A stretch of DNA of 64,000 nucleotides from CATQHB01 sp965262595 (lineage in GTDB: Bacteria; Chloroflexota; Dehalococcoidia; Lucifugimonadales; UBA3495): the NCBI GenBank assembly GCA_965262595.1, contig OZ253548.1, positions 930,001 to 994,000 on the forward strand, read 5' to 3'. The notes beneath the pieces are model-generated. The model saw only the letters and a program-made list of their open reading frames with translations, had not been told where the DNA came from and ran no database searches. A program made the translations under genes and the position numbers. This document shows positions 42,572 to 51,251 of the stretch, piece by piece (within the stretch, counting starts at the first letter, position 1; each line of letters starts with the position of its first letter).

Positions 42572-43993
42572 CTACTCGTAAGCGGAAAATCCCTCGGGGC
42601 GTTTGACCAGCCGGTCAACGTAGATGCCGGGAGTGACAATCAACTCCGGGTCCAGCTCGCCGGGCTCGACAATTTCGTCAACTTCCACCACGGTAACCCG
42701 GGCCGCCGGGGCCATTACCGCATTGAAGTTTCGCGACGTGCCTTTATAAACCACATTGCCCAGAGTATCGGCCTTGTAACCCCGTATCAGGCAGAAATCC
42801 GCCCCCAGTCCCGCTTCCAGGATGTATTCTTTGCCGTCAATGATACGACTTTCCTTACCCTCGGCGATCAAGGTGCCCACCCCGGTGGGGGTGTAGAATG
42901 CGGCAATTCCGGCGCCGCCTGCCCTCAAACGCTCCGCCAACGTACCCTGGGGCACTAATTCCAACTCCACCTCACCGCGGCGGTAAGCCAGCTCAAAAGA
43001 ACTGGGGCGAGAAGCGGAGGGGGAAACCGGATAGGTGGCTATAGCCTTTTTGACTTGCCGGTTGTCAACCAGGATGGAATGGTCGATCGCCAGACGGCCG
43101 GCCGGGGTGCCAAAGTTGACCGAGCGGGCAATTCCGGCGGTATTGCTGATAATGGTCAGATTGCCGGTGCCAAGGTCGCGCAGTGACACCAGCAGGTAAT
43201 GGGCCATGCCGCCAGGCCCGCCAAAGCCGTCAATCATCACCGTCGCCCCGTCGGGTAAGTCCTGAATCGCCGAGGGGCCATCGGCGTAAACCTTGCCGGC
43301 CCGCAGCGCAGGAGTTTCGTCGAAAACGGCGGCCATTTGCTTTACATTGGCAGCCAGCGACAGGGGCGCGCCGGTAATAGCCACAACGTCGTCGGTACGC
43401 CATCCCGGAGCGACTTCAGACAAGACCAGCCCTTGTTCCGTAACCTGAATCACCGCCACGTCGGTTACGATAAGATTGACACAGTTCCGGCCGTCGGCCA
43501 GGGGGGATGAATTGGAAACCAGATGGGGTGTGCCGTCGGAGCCGGTGTGGGGCAGCATAGCAATTACCCGGACCGCGCCCGCAGCAAGGTCCATTGAGGC
43601 CCCGGGGGCAAATATCCCCGGAGTGGCGGCCGTAGTCCAGCTTACAAAATCTCCTTGCCCGTTAACCTGGAACGGCTGAATCGCTGAGACATCCACGTGA
43701 CCGCCTCGGAGCATTCCTGCCAGGTCACCGATACTGACTACAGTCGCGCCGGGGTTTAAGGCGACCTCCCTGCCGCCGGAATCGACCAGTATGCCGGCGC
43801 CGGAAACGATCTCCTCGGGCGGGCGGTAATACCCCAGCGCCCCGCTCTCCGAAAGGAACTGCACTGAACCACCGGCCGGTACAACCTGAGCTACTCGTTC
43901 AGGGAGACCCAGCCCCAGGGCGACTAACGCGCCCGGCGGCAATTCCGCGGCCACTCGGCGAGCCATCGTCAGTTCATCTAATCTTTCCGGCAT
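42572..43993 (-). CDS. Fused CoA-transferase, subunit B followed by subunit A
   Basis: One 473-residue reading frame. Residues 1 to about 215 are a complete B-type subunit (LVALGLGLPERVAQVVP, FLSESGALGYY with the active Glu, GHVDVSAIQPFQVNGQGDF, GASMDLAAGAVRVIAM). From about residue 235 a complete A-type subunit follows (KVYADGPSAIQDLPDGATVM, GFGGPGGMAHYLL, RAGGAGIAAFYTPTGVGT, FCLIRGYKADTLGNVVYKGT, RVTVVEVDEIVEPGELDP). Order B-A is the reverse of the usual eukaryotic A-B SCOT fusion. GAGGAATC precedes the ATG. It lies between a separate A gene and a separate B gene. Confidence 0.88.
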   Translation of the reverse strand: MPERLDELTMARRVAAELPPGALVALGLGLPERVAQVVPAGGSVQFLSESGALGYYRPPEEIVSGAGILVDSGGREVALNPGATVVSIGDLAGMLRGGHVDVSAIQPFQVNGQGDFVSWTTAATPGIFAPGASMDLAAGAVRVIAMLPHTGSDGTPHLVSNSSPLADGRNCVNLIVTDVAVIQVTEQGLVLSEVAPGWRTDDVVAITGAPLSLAANVKQMAAVFDETPALRAGKVYADGPSAIQDLPDGATVMIDGFGGPGGMAHYLLVSLRDLGTGNLTIISNTAGIARSVNFGTPAGRLAIDHSILVDNRQVKKAIATYPVSPSASRPSSFELAYRRGEVELELVPQGTLAERLRAGGAGIAAFYTPTGVGTLIAEGKESRIIDGKEYILEAGLGADFCLIRGYKADTLGNVVYKGTSRNFNAVMAPAARVTVVEVDEIVEPGELDPELIVTPGIYVDRLVKRPEGFSAYE

Positions 43994-44115
43994 GATTCCT
44001 CAGTTCCTAATACTTTTACGGTTTACCACCAATGAAAGGCCGACAATATGCCCAACGCGCTCCACGGGCTGACGGTGCGTTGACCTTGCGGCAAAGATAC
44101 GCCCACCGGTGTCGG

Positions 44116-44838
44116 TTAAGCCGACGCCACCAGGCGATTGACAAATATCCCCGGCGTAATTACTGCTTCCGGGTCCAGCCCGCCCGGCTCAACAATGGCG
44201 TCAGCCTCGGCAATGGACACCCTGGCAGCCATAGCCATTACCGGCCCCCAATTGCGGCCGGTTCCCCGGTACACCACGCTGCCCAGGGTGTCGGCAGTCT
44301 CCACTTTAATCAAGGCAAAGTCGGCTTTCAGCGGCAATTCCAGCAGGGCTTCCCCCCTTGGAAAGGCGCGCTTTTCCTTGCCGGTTTCAAACCTGGTGCC
44401 CACACCGGTTGGCAGGAAAACGCCGCCGATTCCGGCGCCACCGGCCCGCAGTCGCTCGGCCAATATCCCCAGAGGAGTTACCTCAATTTCCAGGTCGCCG
44501 GAGCGCCAACGTTCCTCGATGGCTCCGCCGCCGCCGGGAAGGAAGGGAAGCGGAGAAATAATTTTGACCACTTGACCATTGGCAACCAACTGCTCCATTC
44601 CGGGGTCGGAGGCAAAATCACCTGCCTGCGGGTTAGCCTGGGAAGCGTGGGAATAGATACAAGTGAGACCACCTACACCTTTATTTGCCAACCCCTTTAG
44701 CAGCCGGCCGGGGAGTCCGCAACCGGCAACCCCGGATACCAGAATTATGGCCCCCTGGAACACGTCGGCCAATGCGGTCTCCGGTGATGCGTACACCTTT
44801 TCCAGGGCCAATTTGGTTCCCCCAATTTTTAGGGTCAT
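44116..44838 (-). CDS. CoA-transferase subunit A (3-oxoacid type)
   Basis: A 240-residue alpha subunit. LEKVYASPETALADVFQGAI is the usual N-terminal segment. It is followed by GCGLPGRLLKGLANKG, RAGGAGIGGVFLPTGVGT, FALIKVETADTLGSVVYRGT and VSIAEADAIVEPGGLDPEAV. The ribosome binding site is weak. First gene of the cluster; its natural B partner could be either the separate B gene or the B half of the fusion. Confidence 0.9.
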   Translation of the reverse strand: MTLKIGGTKLALEKVYASPETALADVFQGAIILVSGVAGCGLPGRLLKGLANKGVGGLTCIYSHASQANPQAGDFASDPGMEQLVANGQVVKIISPLPFLPGGGGAIEERWRSGDLEIEVTPLGILAERLRAGGAGIGGVFLPTGVGTRFETGKEKRAFPRGEALLELPLKADFALIKVETADTLGSVVYRGTGRNWGPVMAMAARVSIAEADAIVEPGGLDPEAVITPGIFVNRLVASA

Positions 44839-44918
44839 TCTACCAGTTACCAGGTATCCGGGAAAGGGTGGAGACGTCCGAAGAATGGAGCAGACCCAGC
44901 CTACGCCCCATTGCGCAA

Positions 44919-44946
44919 CAAGAAAACCGCCCCGATTGCTCGGGGC
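44919..44946 (-). terminator. Terminator of the groE operon
   Basis: On the minus strand GCCCCGA-GCAA-TCGGGGC (44929-44946) is followed by GGTTTTCTTG, about 45 bases after the groEL stop. Confidence 0.75.
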
Positions 44947-44989
44947 AGTTAAGAAGGTCTGGGTTACCGAAGAGATCCCTGGGTGAGTC

Positions 44990-46609
44990 CTAGTAATCCA
45001 TCGGGGGCATGGCCGGCGCGGCGCCCTGGGGCTCGGGAATCTCGGTTATCATGGACTCGGTGGTCAGCACCATCGCGGCAACGCTGGCAGCGTTCTGCAG
45101 CGCATAGCGGGTAACCTTAACCGGGTCAACAATGCCCCGTTCCATCATGGGTCCAAATTCGCCAATGTCGGCGTCATAACCGTAGTCGTCGGCCTGCTGC
45201 TTAACCTGGTTCAGCACGACGGCGCCTTCGGAACCGGCGTTTTCCACGATGAGCTTCAAGGGCTGTTCGAGGGAACGGCGAATGATGTTAACGCCGATCA
45301 TCTCGTCATCGTTCAAGCCACTGATGCTGTCAAGAGACCGCTGGGCGCGAACCAGGGCAACACCACCGCCAGGAACAATGCCCTCTTCCACCGCGGAACG
45401 GGTGGCGGACAGAGCGTCCTCAACCCGGGCTTTGCGCTCTTTCAGCTCGATTTCGGTGGCGGCGCCTACTTTGATGACCGCTACACCGCCGGAGAGCTTG
45501 GCCATTCGCTCCTGGAGCTTTTCCCGGTCAAACTCGGAAGTCGTCTCTTCAATCTGAGTCTTAATCTGGTTGATACGGGCCTGAATGTCCGACTCGGAGC
45601 CACGGCCTTCGACGATAGTAGTCTCGTCTTTGGTGGAGCTAACCCGGCGAGCTTGGCCGAAGTCTTCGAGGACTGCCGAGTCCAGCTTGCGGCCGGTTTC
45701 CTCGCTGATTACGGTGCCGCCGGTCAGGATTGCGATGTCCTCCAGCATGGCCTTACGACGGTCGCCAAAGCCAGGGGCCTTGATCGAAAGAATGTTCAGC
45801 GTGCCGCGCAGTTTGTTAACTACCAGGGTAGCCAGGGCTTCGCCATCCACGTCCTCGGCAACCACCACTACGTTCTTTTTGCCCACCTGGAGCAATTTTT
45901 CCAGGGCAGGAAGCAAGTCGGATACCGAGGAAATTTTCTTGTCGGTGATGATAAGGGAAGCATCCTCAATCAGGGCTTCCATGCGGTCTGCATTGGTAAT
46001 GAAGTAAGGAGAGAGGTAACCTCGATCAATCTGCATACCTTCGACATATTCAATCTCGTCGGCAAGTCCCTTGGACTCTTCGACCGTGATTACGCCATCC
46101 TTACCGACCTTTTCCATTGCCTCAGCGATAGTCTCGCCAATGGCTTCCTCATGAGCGGACAGACTGGCAACTTGACTAATGCGGTCGCGGGTTTCGACCG
46201 GCTGGGCCATGCCGCGCAATTCCTCAACTACGGAAGCGACGGCTCGCTCGATTCCTCGCTTAATTGCCATGGGGTTGCTTCCGGCAGTCACGTTCTTGAA
46301 GCCTTCGTTTATTACACTCTGCGCCAGCACGATAGAGGTGGTAGTACCGTCACCGGCAGCATCGTTGGTCTTGGTAGCGGCTTCTTTCAGCAACTGGGCT
46401 CCCATATTCTCAAACGCGTCGGGAAGCTCAATTTCCTTGGCGATGGTGACGCCGTCGCTGCAAACCAGGGGCGGGCCAAACTTCTTGTCCAGCACCACGT
46501 TGCGGCCCCTGGGCCCCAACGTAACTTTTACCGACTCGGCCAGCGTATCTATACCTGCTCGGAGAGTCTTGCGAGCCTCCTCCGAGTAAACCATTTTCTT
46601 TGCGGGCAT
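44990..46609 (-). CDS. groL: Chaperonin GroEL (Hsp60)
   Basis: A 539-residue subunit of the double-ring chaperonin. LGPRGRNVVLDKKFGPPLVC, DGTTTSIVLAQSVINEG (nucleotide site with the catalytic Asp region), EGMQIDRGYLSPYFITNADR and VEEGIVPGGGVALVRA are hallmark segments. The C-terminus is GAAPAMPPMDY; the usual Gly-Gly-Met repeats are absent. About 145 bases separate it from groES with no promoter seen. Under CIRCE control through the upstream promoter. Confidence 0.98.
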   Translation of the reverse strand: MPAKKMVYSEEARKTLRAGIDTLAESVKVTLGPRGRNVVLDKKFGPPLVCSDGVTIAKEIELPDAFENMGAQLLKEAATKTNDAAGDGTTTSIVLAQSVINEGFKNVTAGSNPMAIKRGIERAVASVVEELRGMAQPVETRDRISQVASLSAHEEAIGETIAEAMEKVGKDGVITVEESKGLADEIEYVEGMQIDRGYLSPYFITNADRMEALIEDASLIITDKKISSVSDLLPALEKLLQVGKKNVVVVAEDVDGEALATLVVNKLRGTLNILSIKAPGFGDRRKAMLEDIAILTGGTVISEETGRKLDSAVLEDFGQARRVSSTKDETTIVEGRGSESDIQARINQIKTQIEETTSEFDREKLQERMAKLSGGVAVIKVGAATEIELKERKARVEDALSATRSAVEEGIVPGGGVALVRAQRSLDSISGLNDDEMIGVNIIRRSLEQPLKLIVENAGSEGAVVLNQVKQQADDYGYDADIGEFGPMMERGIVDPVKVTRYALQNAASVAAMVLTTESMITEIPEPQGAAPAMPPMDY

Positions 46610-46754
46610 CCTTATCCTCCAATAATAAATCTAGCTGTTATAAGTCAAGGGATGTTTCAGTTTTGGTCCCGCCGTCCTATTGGTCCACTTTTTCCCAGTG
46701 ACCCATGCGACGGCAGATGCACTTTGATCAAAATAAGTCGTTGGGGTAAGCGAG

Positions 46755-47054
46755 TTAAGAAATCTTGGCCAGAACGTCGCTCTCTCGCATAATCAGGTAT
46801 TCGTCATCCCCGTCTTTATACTCGGTTCCGGCAAATTTGGAGTAAATGACCCGGTCTCCCACGCCCAGTTCCATGGGAATCCGACCACCTTCATCAGTTG
46901 CCCGGCCCGGTCCCACGGCGACTACTTCGCCTTCCTGGGGCTTTTCCTTAGCGGTGTCCGGCAGGTAAATGCCGCCGCGAGTGGTCTGCTCTTGTTCAAT
47001 GGGTTTTAAAATTATTCGCTCCCCTAACGGAGCAAACTTAGCCTTGGTTACCAC
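46755..47054 (-). CDS. groS: Co-chaperonin GroES (Hsp10)
   Basis: A 99-residue cap subunit. FAPLGERIILKPIEQEQTTRGGIYLPDTA contains the mobile loop (shown here from residue 6; the loop is TTRGGIYLP), and GDRVIYSKFAGTEY is the conserved C-terminal part. The start is GTG at 47054 because AAGGAG lies 7 bases upstream; a longer frame beginning at 47096 would reach back almost to the CIRCE operator and lacks such a site. Confidence 0.96.
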   Translation of the reverse strand: MVTKAKFAPLGERIILKPIEQEQTTRGGIYLPDTAKEKPQEGEVVAVGPGRATDEGGRIPMELGVGDRVIYSKFAGTEYKDGDDEYLIMRESDVLAKIS

Positions 47055-47097
47055 TGCTTTCTCCTTCCGTATCTCGTGTATGTAATTTTTCGCCAAA

Positions 47098-47124
47098 TTA
47101 GCACTCTCGCGGGGAGAGTGCTAA
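47098..47124 (-). promoter_or_regulatory. CIRCE operator (HrcA binding site)
   Basis: Perfect inverted repeat TTAGCACTC-N9-GAGTGCTAA, identical to the CIRCE consensus, placed between the groES promoter and its start codon. HrcA would repress groESL here at normal temperature. Confidence 0.95.
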
Positions 47125-47127
47125 TTC

Positions 47128-47156
47128 ATCCTAAACAAGGTATCGGCACTTGTCAA
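47128..47156 (-). promoter_or_regulatory. Promoter of groESL
   Basis: Minus strand TTGACA (47151-47156), a 17-base spacer and TAGGAT (47128-47133), directly upstream of the CIRCE element. Confidence 0.85.
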
Positions 47157-47201
47157 GTGATTGCCGGACACTTACTATTTAGCCAACTCAACCTACGACC
47201 G

Positions 47202-48053
47202 TTGCCGTTAGGAATCGTCATTTTTTATCGATTCATCAAATACGTAACCGCTTCGGCCGCCGCGTCCTGGACCGCGACCATTACCCTGGCGAGCCCGGCT
47301 AGCCGCAACCTGATTGATGCGGAGCTGGCCGAGGAGTTTCGCGACGCTTGCCAGAAAATTGACGCCGACGAGTCTGCGCGGCTGCTGGTGGTAACCGGCT
47401 CCGGTGATTGCTTTTCCGTCGGCAGGCGAGCCCCAGGCAGCGATGCAAGCGAAGATGGCACGGCTGATTCGACCGGCGAAAGTTTGTCGGAACAACGCAC
47501 GGCGCAACTTATCCTACAACTGAACCGGCTTCGGGTAGCCGACTGCCTGGCCGATTTGAGCATTCCGGTGATTGTGGCGTTGAATGGCGACGCCATTGGG
47601 CACGGCCTGGAATTGGCCTTGGCCGGCGACTTGCGAATCGCCGCCGCCCATGCCCGATTCGGGTTGTCCGAGCCCAACCGGCTATCCTTTCCCTGGGACG
47701 GAGGCACCCAACGCCTGCCGCGGTTGGTCGGCCCGGCTTGGGCGCTGGATTTGGCGCTGACTTCCCGCCTGGTTGATGCCGAGGAAGCCCTACGGCTGGG
47801 ACTGGTAAATCGGGTAGTGGCTCCGGAACAGCTTCCCGGAGAGGTTAAGCGGCTGGCGGCCAGCATTTTGGCCGGCGGGCCGGTTGCCGCCAGGTATGCC
47901 AAAGAAGCCGTTGGCAAGGGAATGGATTTGTCATTGGCCCAGGGACTGGGGTTGGAGGCCGACCTGAGTGTCATCTTGCAAAGTACCGCCGACCGGGCCG
48001 AGGGTATCGCATCTTTTAAAGAACGCCGGAGCGCCAAGTTTTCCGGTAGTTAG
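47202..48053 (+). CDS. Enoyl-CoA hydratase/isomerase family protein (crotonase fold)
   Basis: The frame is open from 47076, but an N-terminus there would cross the groE promoter and CIRCE; I place the start near the in-frame TTG at 47202, with low certainty. Crotonase segments are TATITLASPASRNLIDAEL, LLVVTGSGDCFSVG, VIVALNGDAIGHGLELALAG (oxyanion-hole Gly) and ARFGLSEPNRLSFPWDGGTQ. The loop after the first oxyanion region is longer than usual (GSDASEDGTADSTGESLSEQ). Possible role in acyl-CoA degradation. Confidence 0.75.
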   Translation: MPLGIVIFYRFIKYVTASAAASWTATITLASPASRNLIDAELAEEFRDACQKIDADESARLLVVTGSGDCFSVGRRAPGSDASEDGTADSTGESLSEQRTAQLILQLNRLRVADCLADLSIPVIVALNGDAIGHGLELALAGDLRIAAAHARFGLSEPNRLSFPWDGGTQRLPRLVGPAWALDLALTSRLVDAEEALRLGLVNRVVAPEQLPGEVKRLAASILAGGPVAARYAKEAVGKGMDLSLAQGLGLEADLSVILQSTADRAEGIASFKERRSAKFSGS

Positions 48054-48170
48054 GCTGGAGAAGGCCTTTAATGGCGCGAATTTCCGGGAACCACCGGGAA
48101 AGCAATTCAAACTATCGGATAAGCGATTCCAATTTTGACGTCGGATTAAGCGAGAAAGGAATACTCACCA

Positions 48171-48740
48171 TTGAAAGTTAAGCTAGACCTGCATACTCAC
48201 ATTTGGGAAGCCTTCAATTTCCAGCCGCCATCCGTCTCAATAGCCGAGAAAGTCATTGAGCAGATTAAGTCAACCGGCATTGACGGGATTGCCATAACCG
48301 ACCACCACAACCGGGAATGGGGAGCGAAGCTTCGGGAGTTGGTGGAAGAGCGCTTCCCCGGCGAGGTTATCATCATTCCCGGCTGGGAGATTGAAATTCG
48401 CCCGCCCCAAAGCCCTTTTGACGAATATCAGGTTAGCGAGTTGTTTCTCCCCGGCGGGGGAGTTTTCAGAATCTATTGCCACCCCGGTTATTATTCGCCC
48501 AAGATCATCATCGAAGAAAACGTGCATGCCATCGAGATTGACAACTATATCCACAATTGGCACATCCGAAAAGACCAAGTCCAGGAAGTAGCCGACTCCA
48601 ATTCCTTGCTGATGGTGGAAGTAAGCGATGCCCACGTTTTAGAGAATGTGGGAGTGCGCTATACCGCAGTGGAAATGGAAGACCTGTACCGGCGCGCCAT
48701 GCCTCTGGCAATGTGGGAAGAAGAATACAAAGGGAACTAA
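48171..48740 (+). CDS. PHP-domain phosphoesterase-like protein
   Basis: A 189-residue protein with metal-ligand motifs of the PHP superfamily: LDLHTHIWEAF (HxH), GIAITDHHNREWG (DHHN), and later CHPGYYSP and VEVSDAHVLENVG. A TTG start at 48171 is used, with AAAGGA upstream. It is shorter than histidinol phosphatase or PolX PHP domains and stands alone without another domain. Possibly a nucleotide or phospho-ester hydrolase; the substrate is unknown. The gene lies in the CoA-metabolism run. Confidence 0.8.
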   Translation: MKVKLDLHTHIWEAFNFQPPSVSIAEKVIEQIKSTGIDGIAITDHHNREWGAKLRELVEERFPGEVIIIPGWEIEIRPPQSPFDEYQVSELFLPGGGVFRIYCHPGYYSPKIIIEENVHAIEIDNYIHNWHIRKDQVQEVADSNSLLMVEVSDAHVLENVGVRYTAVEMEDLYRRAMPLAMWEEEYKGN

Positions 48741-48776
48741 AGAAACTAAGGGAAAGGGGAAACGGTTAATCAAGCT

Positions 48777-49502
48777 ATGTCTGCCTACGCGACGCTGCTT
48801 TTTGAGAAAAACGACGGGGTGGCCCACATTGGACTGAACCGCCCCGAGGCATTGAATGCCTTCAATGTAAAGATGCGGGACGAATTTTCCGAACTTCTGG
48901 AGGCAGCGCATACCGATACCGAAGTCGGCGCACTGCTTATCACCGGCGAAGGCCGGGCTTTCTGTGCCGGGGCGGATCTTAGCGAATTCGGCACCGCTCC
49001 CTCTCAGATCGTTGCCCGCCGGGTTCGGTGGCAGCGTGACGTGTGGGGCCAATTGGGCAACCTGGACTTACCGGTTGTCACGGCGGTACACGGCTACTGC
49101 ATCGGTTCCGGTTTAGAAATCGCCCTGTTGAGTGACTTGAGAATTGCCGCCGCCAATACGGTTTTCGCCATGCCTGAAGTGCATTTGGGAATGATTCCCG
49201 CCGCCGGTGGCAGCCAAACCCTGCCCCGAAATTGCGGCGTTTCCGCTGCCCTGGATTTGCTGCTGACCGGACGCTCGATAGATGCGGAAGAGGCGCTGGA
49301 CCTGGGCCTGGTGACCCGAATAGCTCCTCCATCCGAGTTAACCCGGGTCGCCTGGGATCTGGCCCTTTACCTGGCAAGCATGGGGCGTCCCACGGTCGCC
49401 GCCCTCAAATCAGCCCTGCGCGTCGGCATGGACCTGGGTTTTAAGGAAGGGCTGGAACTGGAACGCCGGCAAGCCGTACTGGCCTTGAGCGCCAGCGGAT
49501 AG
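48777..49502 (+). CDS. Enoyl-CoA hydratase/isomerase family protein
   Basis: A 241-residue crotonase. VAHIGLNRPEALNAFNVKM, LLITGEGRAFCAGADLSEFG (first oxyanion-hole region), VTAVHGYCIGSGLEIALLSD (second) and FAMPEVHLGMIPAAGGSQTL (with the catalytic-type Glu in MPEV) are typical. About 37 bases after the PHP gene, with an AAAGGGG ribosome binding site, so co-transcription is likely. The substrate is unknown. Confidence 0.9.
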   Translation: MSAYATLLFEKNDGVAHIGLNRPEALNAFNVKMRDEFSELLEAAHTDTEVGALLITGEGRAFCAGADLSEFGTAPSQIVARRVRWQRDVWGQLGNLDLPVVTAVHGYCIGSGLEIALLSDLRIAAANTVFAMPEVHLGMIPAAGGSQTLPRNCGVSAALDLLLTGRSIDAEEALDLGLVTRIAPPSELTRVAWDLALYLASMGRPTVAALKSALRVGMDLGFKEGLELERRQAVLALSASG

Positions 49503-49590
49503 ACATGGACAACTGCCGGCCGACATATTTCAGATTTCCGGTTTCGTGGAGACCCGGCTACCGAACCCTGGCAGCAAAGTTGGAGACCAG

Positions 49591-51147
49591 ATGAACACCA
49601 CCGAGTTTCTAGTTATCGCCGGGGCCATCGTGCCCGACCGAACGGCGTTGATTTTTGAAGGCCGGCAATTCACTTTTGCCCAATTGCAGGAACGGGTGAA
49701 CCGCCTGGCCAACGCCCTGGCCGACCTGGGAGTAAGCCCCGGCGACCGGGTAGCCACCATGCAAGTCAACTGCAACCAGAGTATTGAGCTGTATTTTGCG
49801 GCAGCGCTCCTGGATGCCATTTACGTCCCCCTTAATTTTCGGGCCAAGTCCGAGGAACTGGAGCAAATGTTGGCTATTGCCCAGCCCAAGCTGCTATTCA
49901 TTGGAGAAAGGTACCTGCCCCTAATTGAAGATGCCGCTAACCTTGCCCCAGGTCAGGTAGTTACCCTGGACTGCGCTGCCGAAACCGGTCAGCAGGACTA
50001 CGAGGCGCTGCTTCAGTCGCCGCCGGATGAACTGCACTTTCCCCAGGGCGAAGACGAAGACACCACGGTGATTATGTTTACTGCGGGAACTACCGGCGTT
50101 CCGAAGGGCGTACAGCTAAGCCACAACAGCTTTGCTTCTTACCTCCTCTCCACGGTTACGCCGGCAGACCCGGAAGTTGAGGAAACCAACCTGCTGGCGG
50201 TGCCTCTTTATCACATTGCCGGGCTGCAGGCGGCGCTGGCTGCTATTTATGGCGGGCGCACCTTGGCAATTATGCGGCAATTTGAACCGGAGGAGTGGCT
50301 GACCCTGGCTCAGGAATGTCGTGCCAACCGGGCAATGCTGGTGCCCACGATGCTGAAACGGCTGATGGACTATCCCGATTTTCGGCGGTTTGACCTGTCT
50401 TCCCTAAACGTCATTACTTACGGGGCCGCGCCCATGCCCTTGCCGGTAATCCGGCAGGCAATAGCAGAGTTCCCGGGAGTGCGGTTCATAAACGCCTTCG
50501 GCCAGACTGAAACCGCATCTACCATTACCATGCTGCCTCCGGAAGACCACGAGTTGGACGGAACTCCCCAGGAAGTAGAAACCAGGCTGCGCCGCCTCAC
50601 TTCCATCGGCAAACCACTGGAAGACGTAGAAGTGATGATTGTGGACGAGGAAGGCAATCCGGTAACCACCGGGGAAGTGGGGGAAATTGTTGCCCGCGGT
50701 TCACGGATGATGAAAGGGTACTGGCAGCAGGAAGCAGCCACCGACGAGACCCTCCGCTCCGGCTGGGTTTACACCGGAGACCTGGCCTATCAGGACGAGG
50801 ACAACTATATTTATCTGGCCGGAAGAGCCAAGGATTTCATCAAACGCGGCGGCGAAATGATCTCCCCGGAAGAGGTGGAGCAGGTGTTGGCGTCCCATCC
50901 CCAGGTGGAGGAGGCCGCCATAATTGGAGTCCCCGACCTGGAGTGGGGCGAAGAGGTGCGCGCCCTGGTGGTTCGCCGCTCGGAGCAGCTTAACGCAACG
51001 GAATTAATTGAGCATTGTTCGCAGCGTCTGGCCGGCTTCAAGCGCCCTCGCTCGGTAATTTTCATTGACCGGCTTCCCCGCAATGTAATGGGAAAAGTGC
51101 TGAAGCGGGATTTACGCGAAGAATATGGGTATCCAATCGACCAATAA
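49591..51147 (+). CDS. Acyl-CoA synthetase (AMP-forming)
   Basis: A 518-residue member of the ANL superfamily. VIMFTAGTTGVPKGVQLSHN is the ATP-phosphate loop, FINAFGQTETASTITML the adenine-binding motif, TGDLAYQDEDNYIYLAGRAKD the hinge region, and NVMGKVLKRDL contains the C-terminal catalytic Lys. It activates a carboxylic acid to its CoA thioester. ATG at 49591 is preferred because GGAGA lies 6 bases upstream. It probably feeds the neighbouring crotonases. Confidence 0.92.
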   Translation: MNTTEFLVIAGAIVPDRTALIFEGRQFTFAQLQERVNRLANALADLGVSPGDRVATMQVNCNQSIELYFAAALLDAIYVPLNFRAKSEELEQMLAIAQPKLLFIGERYLPLIEDAANLAPGQVVTLDCAAETGQQDYEALLQSPPDELHFPQGEDEDTTVIMFTAGTTGVPKGVQLSHNSFASYLLSTVTPADPEVEETNLLAVPLYHIAGLQAALAAIYGGRTLAIMRQFEPEEWLTLAQECRANRAMLVPTMLKRLMDYPDFRRFDLSSLNVITYGAAPMPLPVIRQAIAEFPGVRFINAFGQTETASTITMLPPEDHELDGTPQEVETRLRRLTSIGKPLEDVEVMIVDEEGNPVTTGEVGEIVARGSRMMKGYWQQEAATDETLRSGWVYTGDLAYQDEDNYIYLAGRAKDFIKRGGEMISPEEVEQVLASHPQVEEAAIIGVPDLEWGEEVRALVVRRSEQLNATELIEHCSQRLAGFKRPRSVIFIDRLPRNVMGKVLKRDLREEYGYPIDQ

Positions 51148-51251
51148 ACCGACAGCCAGGGAAAGCAAATATCAACCACAAGCAAATATCAACCAATTGA
51201 GACCGGGTCAAACCAAATACCGGGCGGCCGGTATCAGCAGAGAGGTTAATT

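Noticed and set aside
47076..47201. Upstream extension of the crotonase gene to an ATG at 47076
   Set aside because: It would code through the CIRCE element and the groESL promoter, and the added residues do not resemble a crotonase N-terminus.
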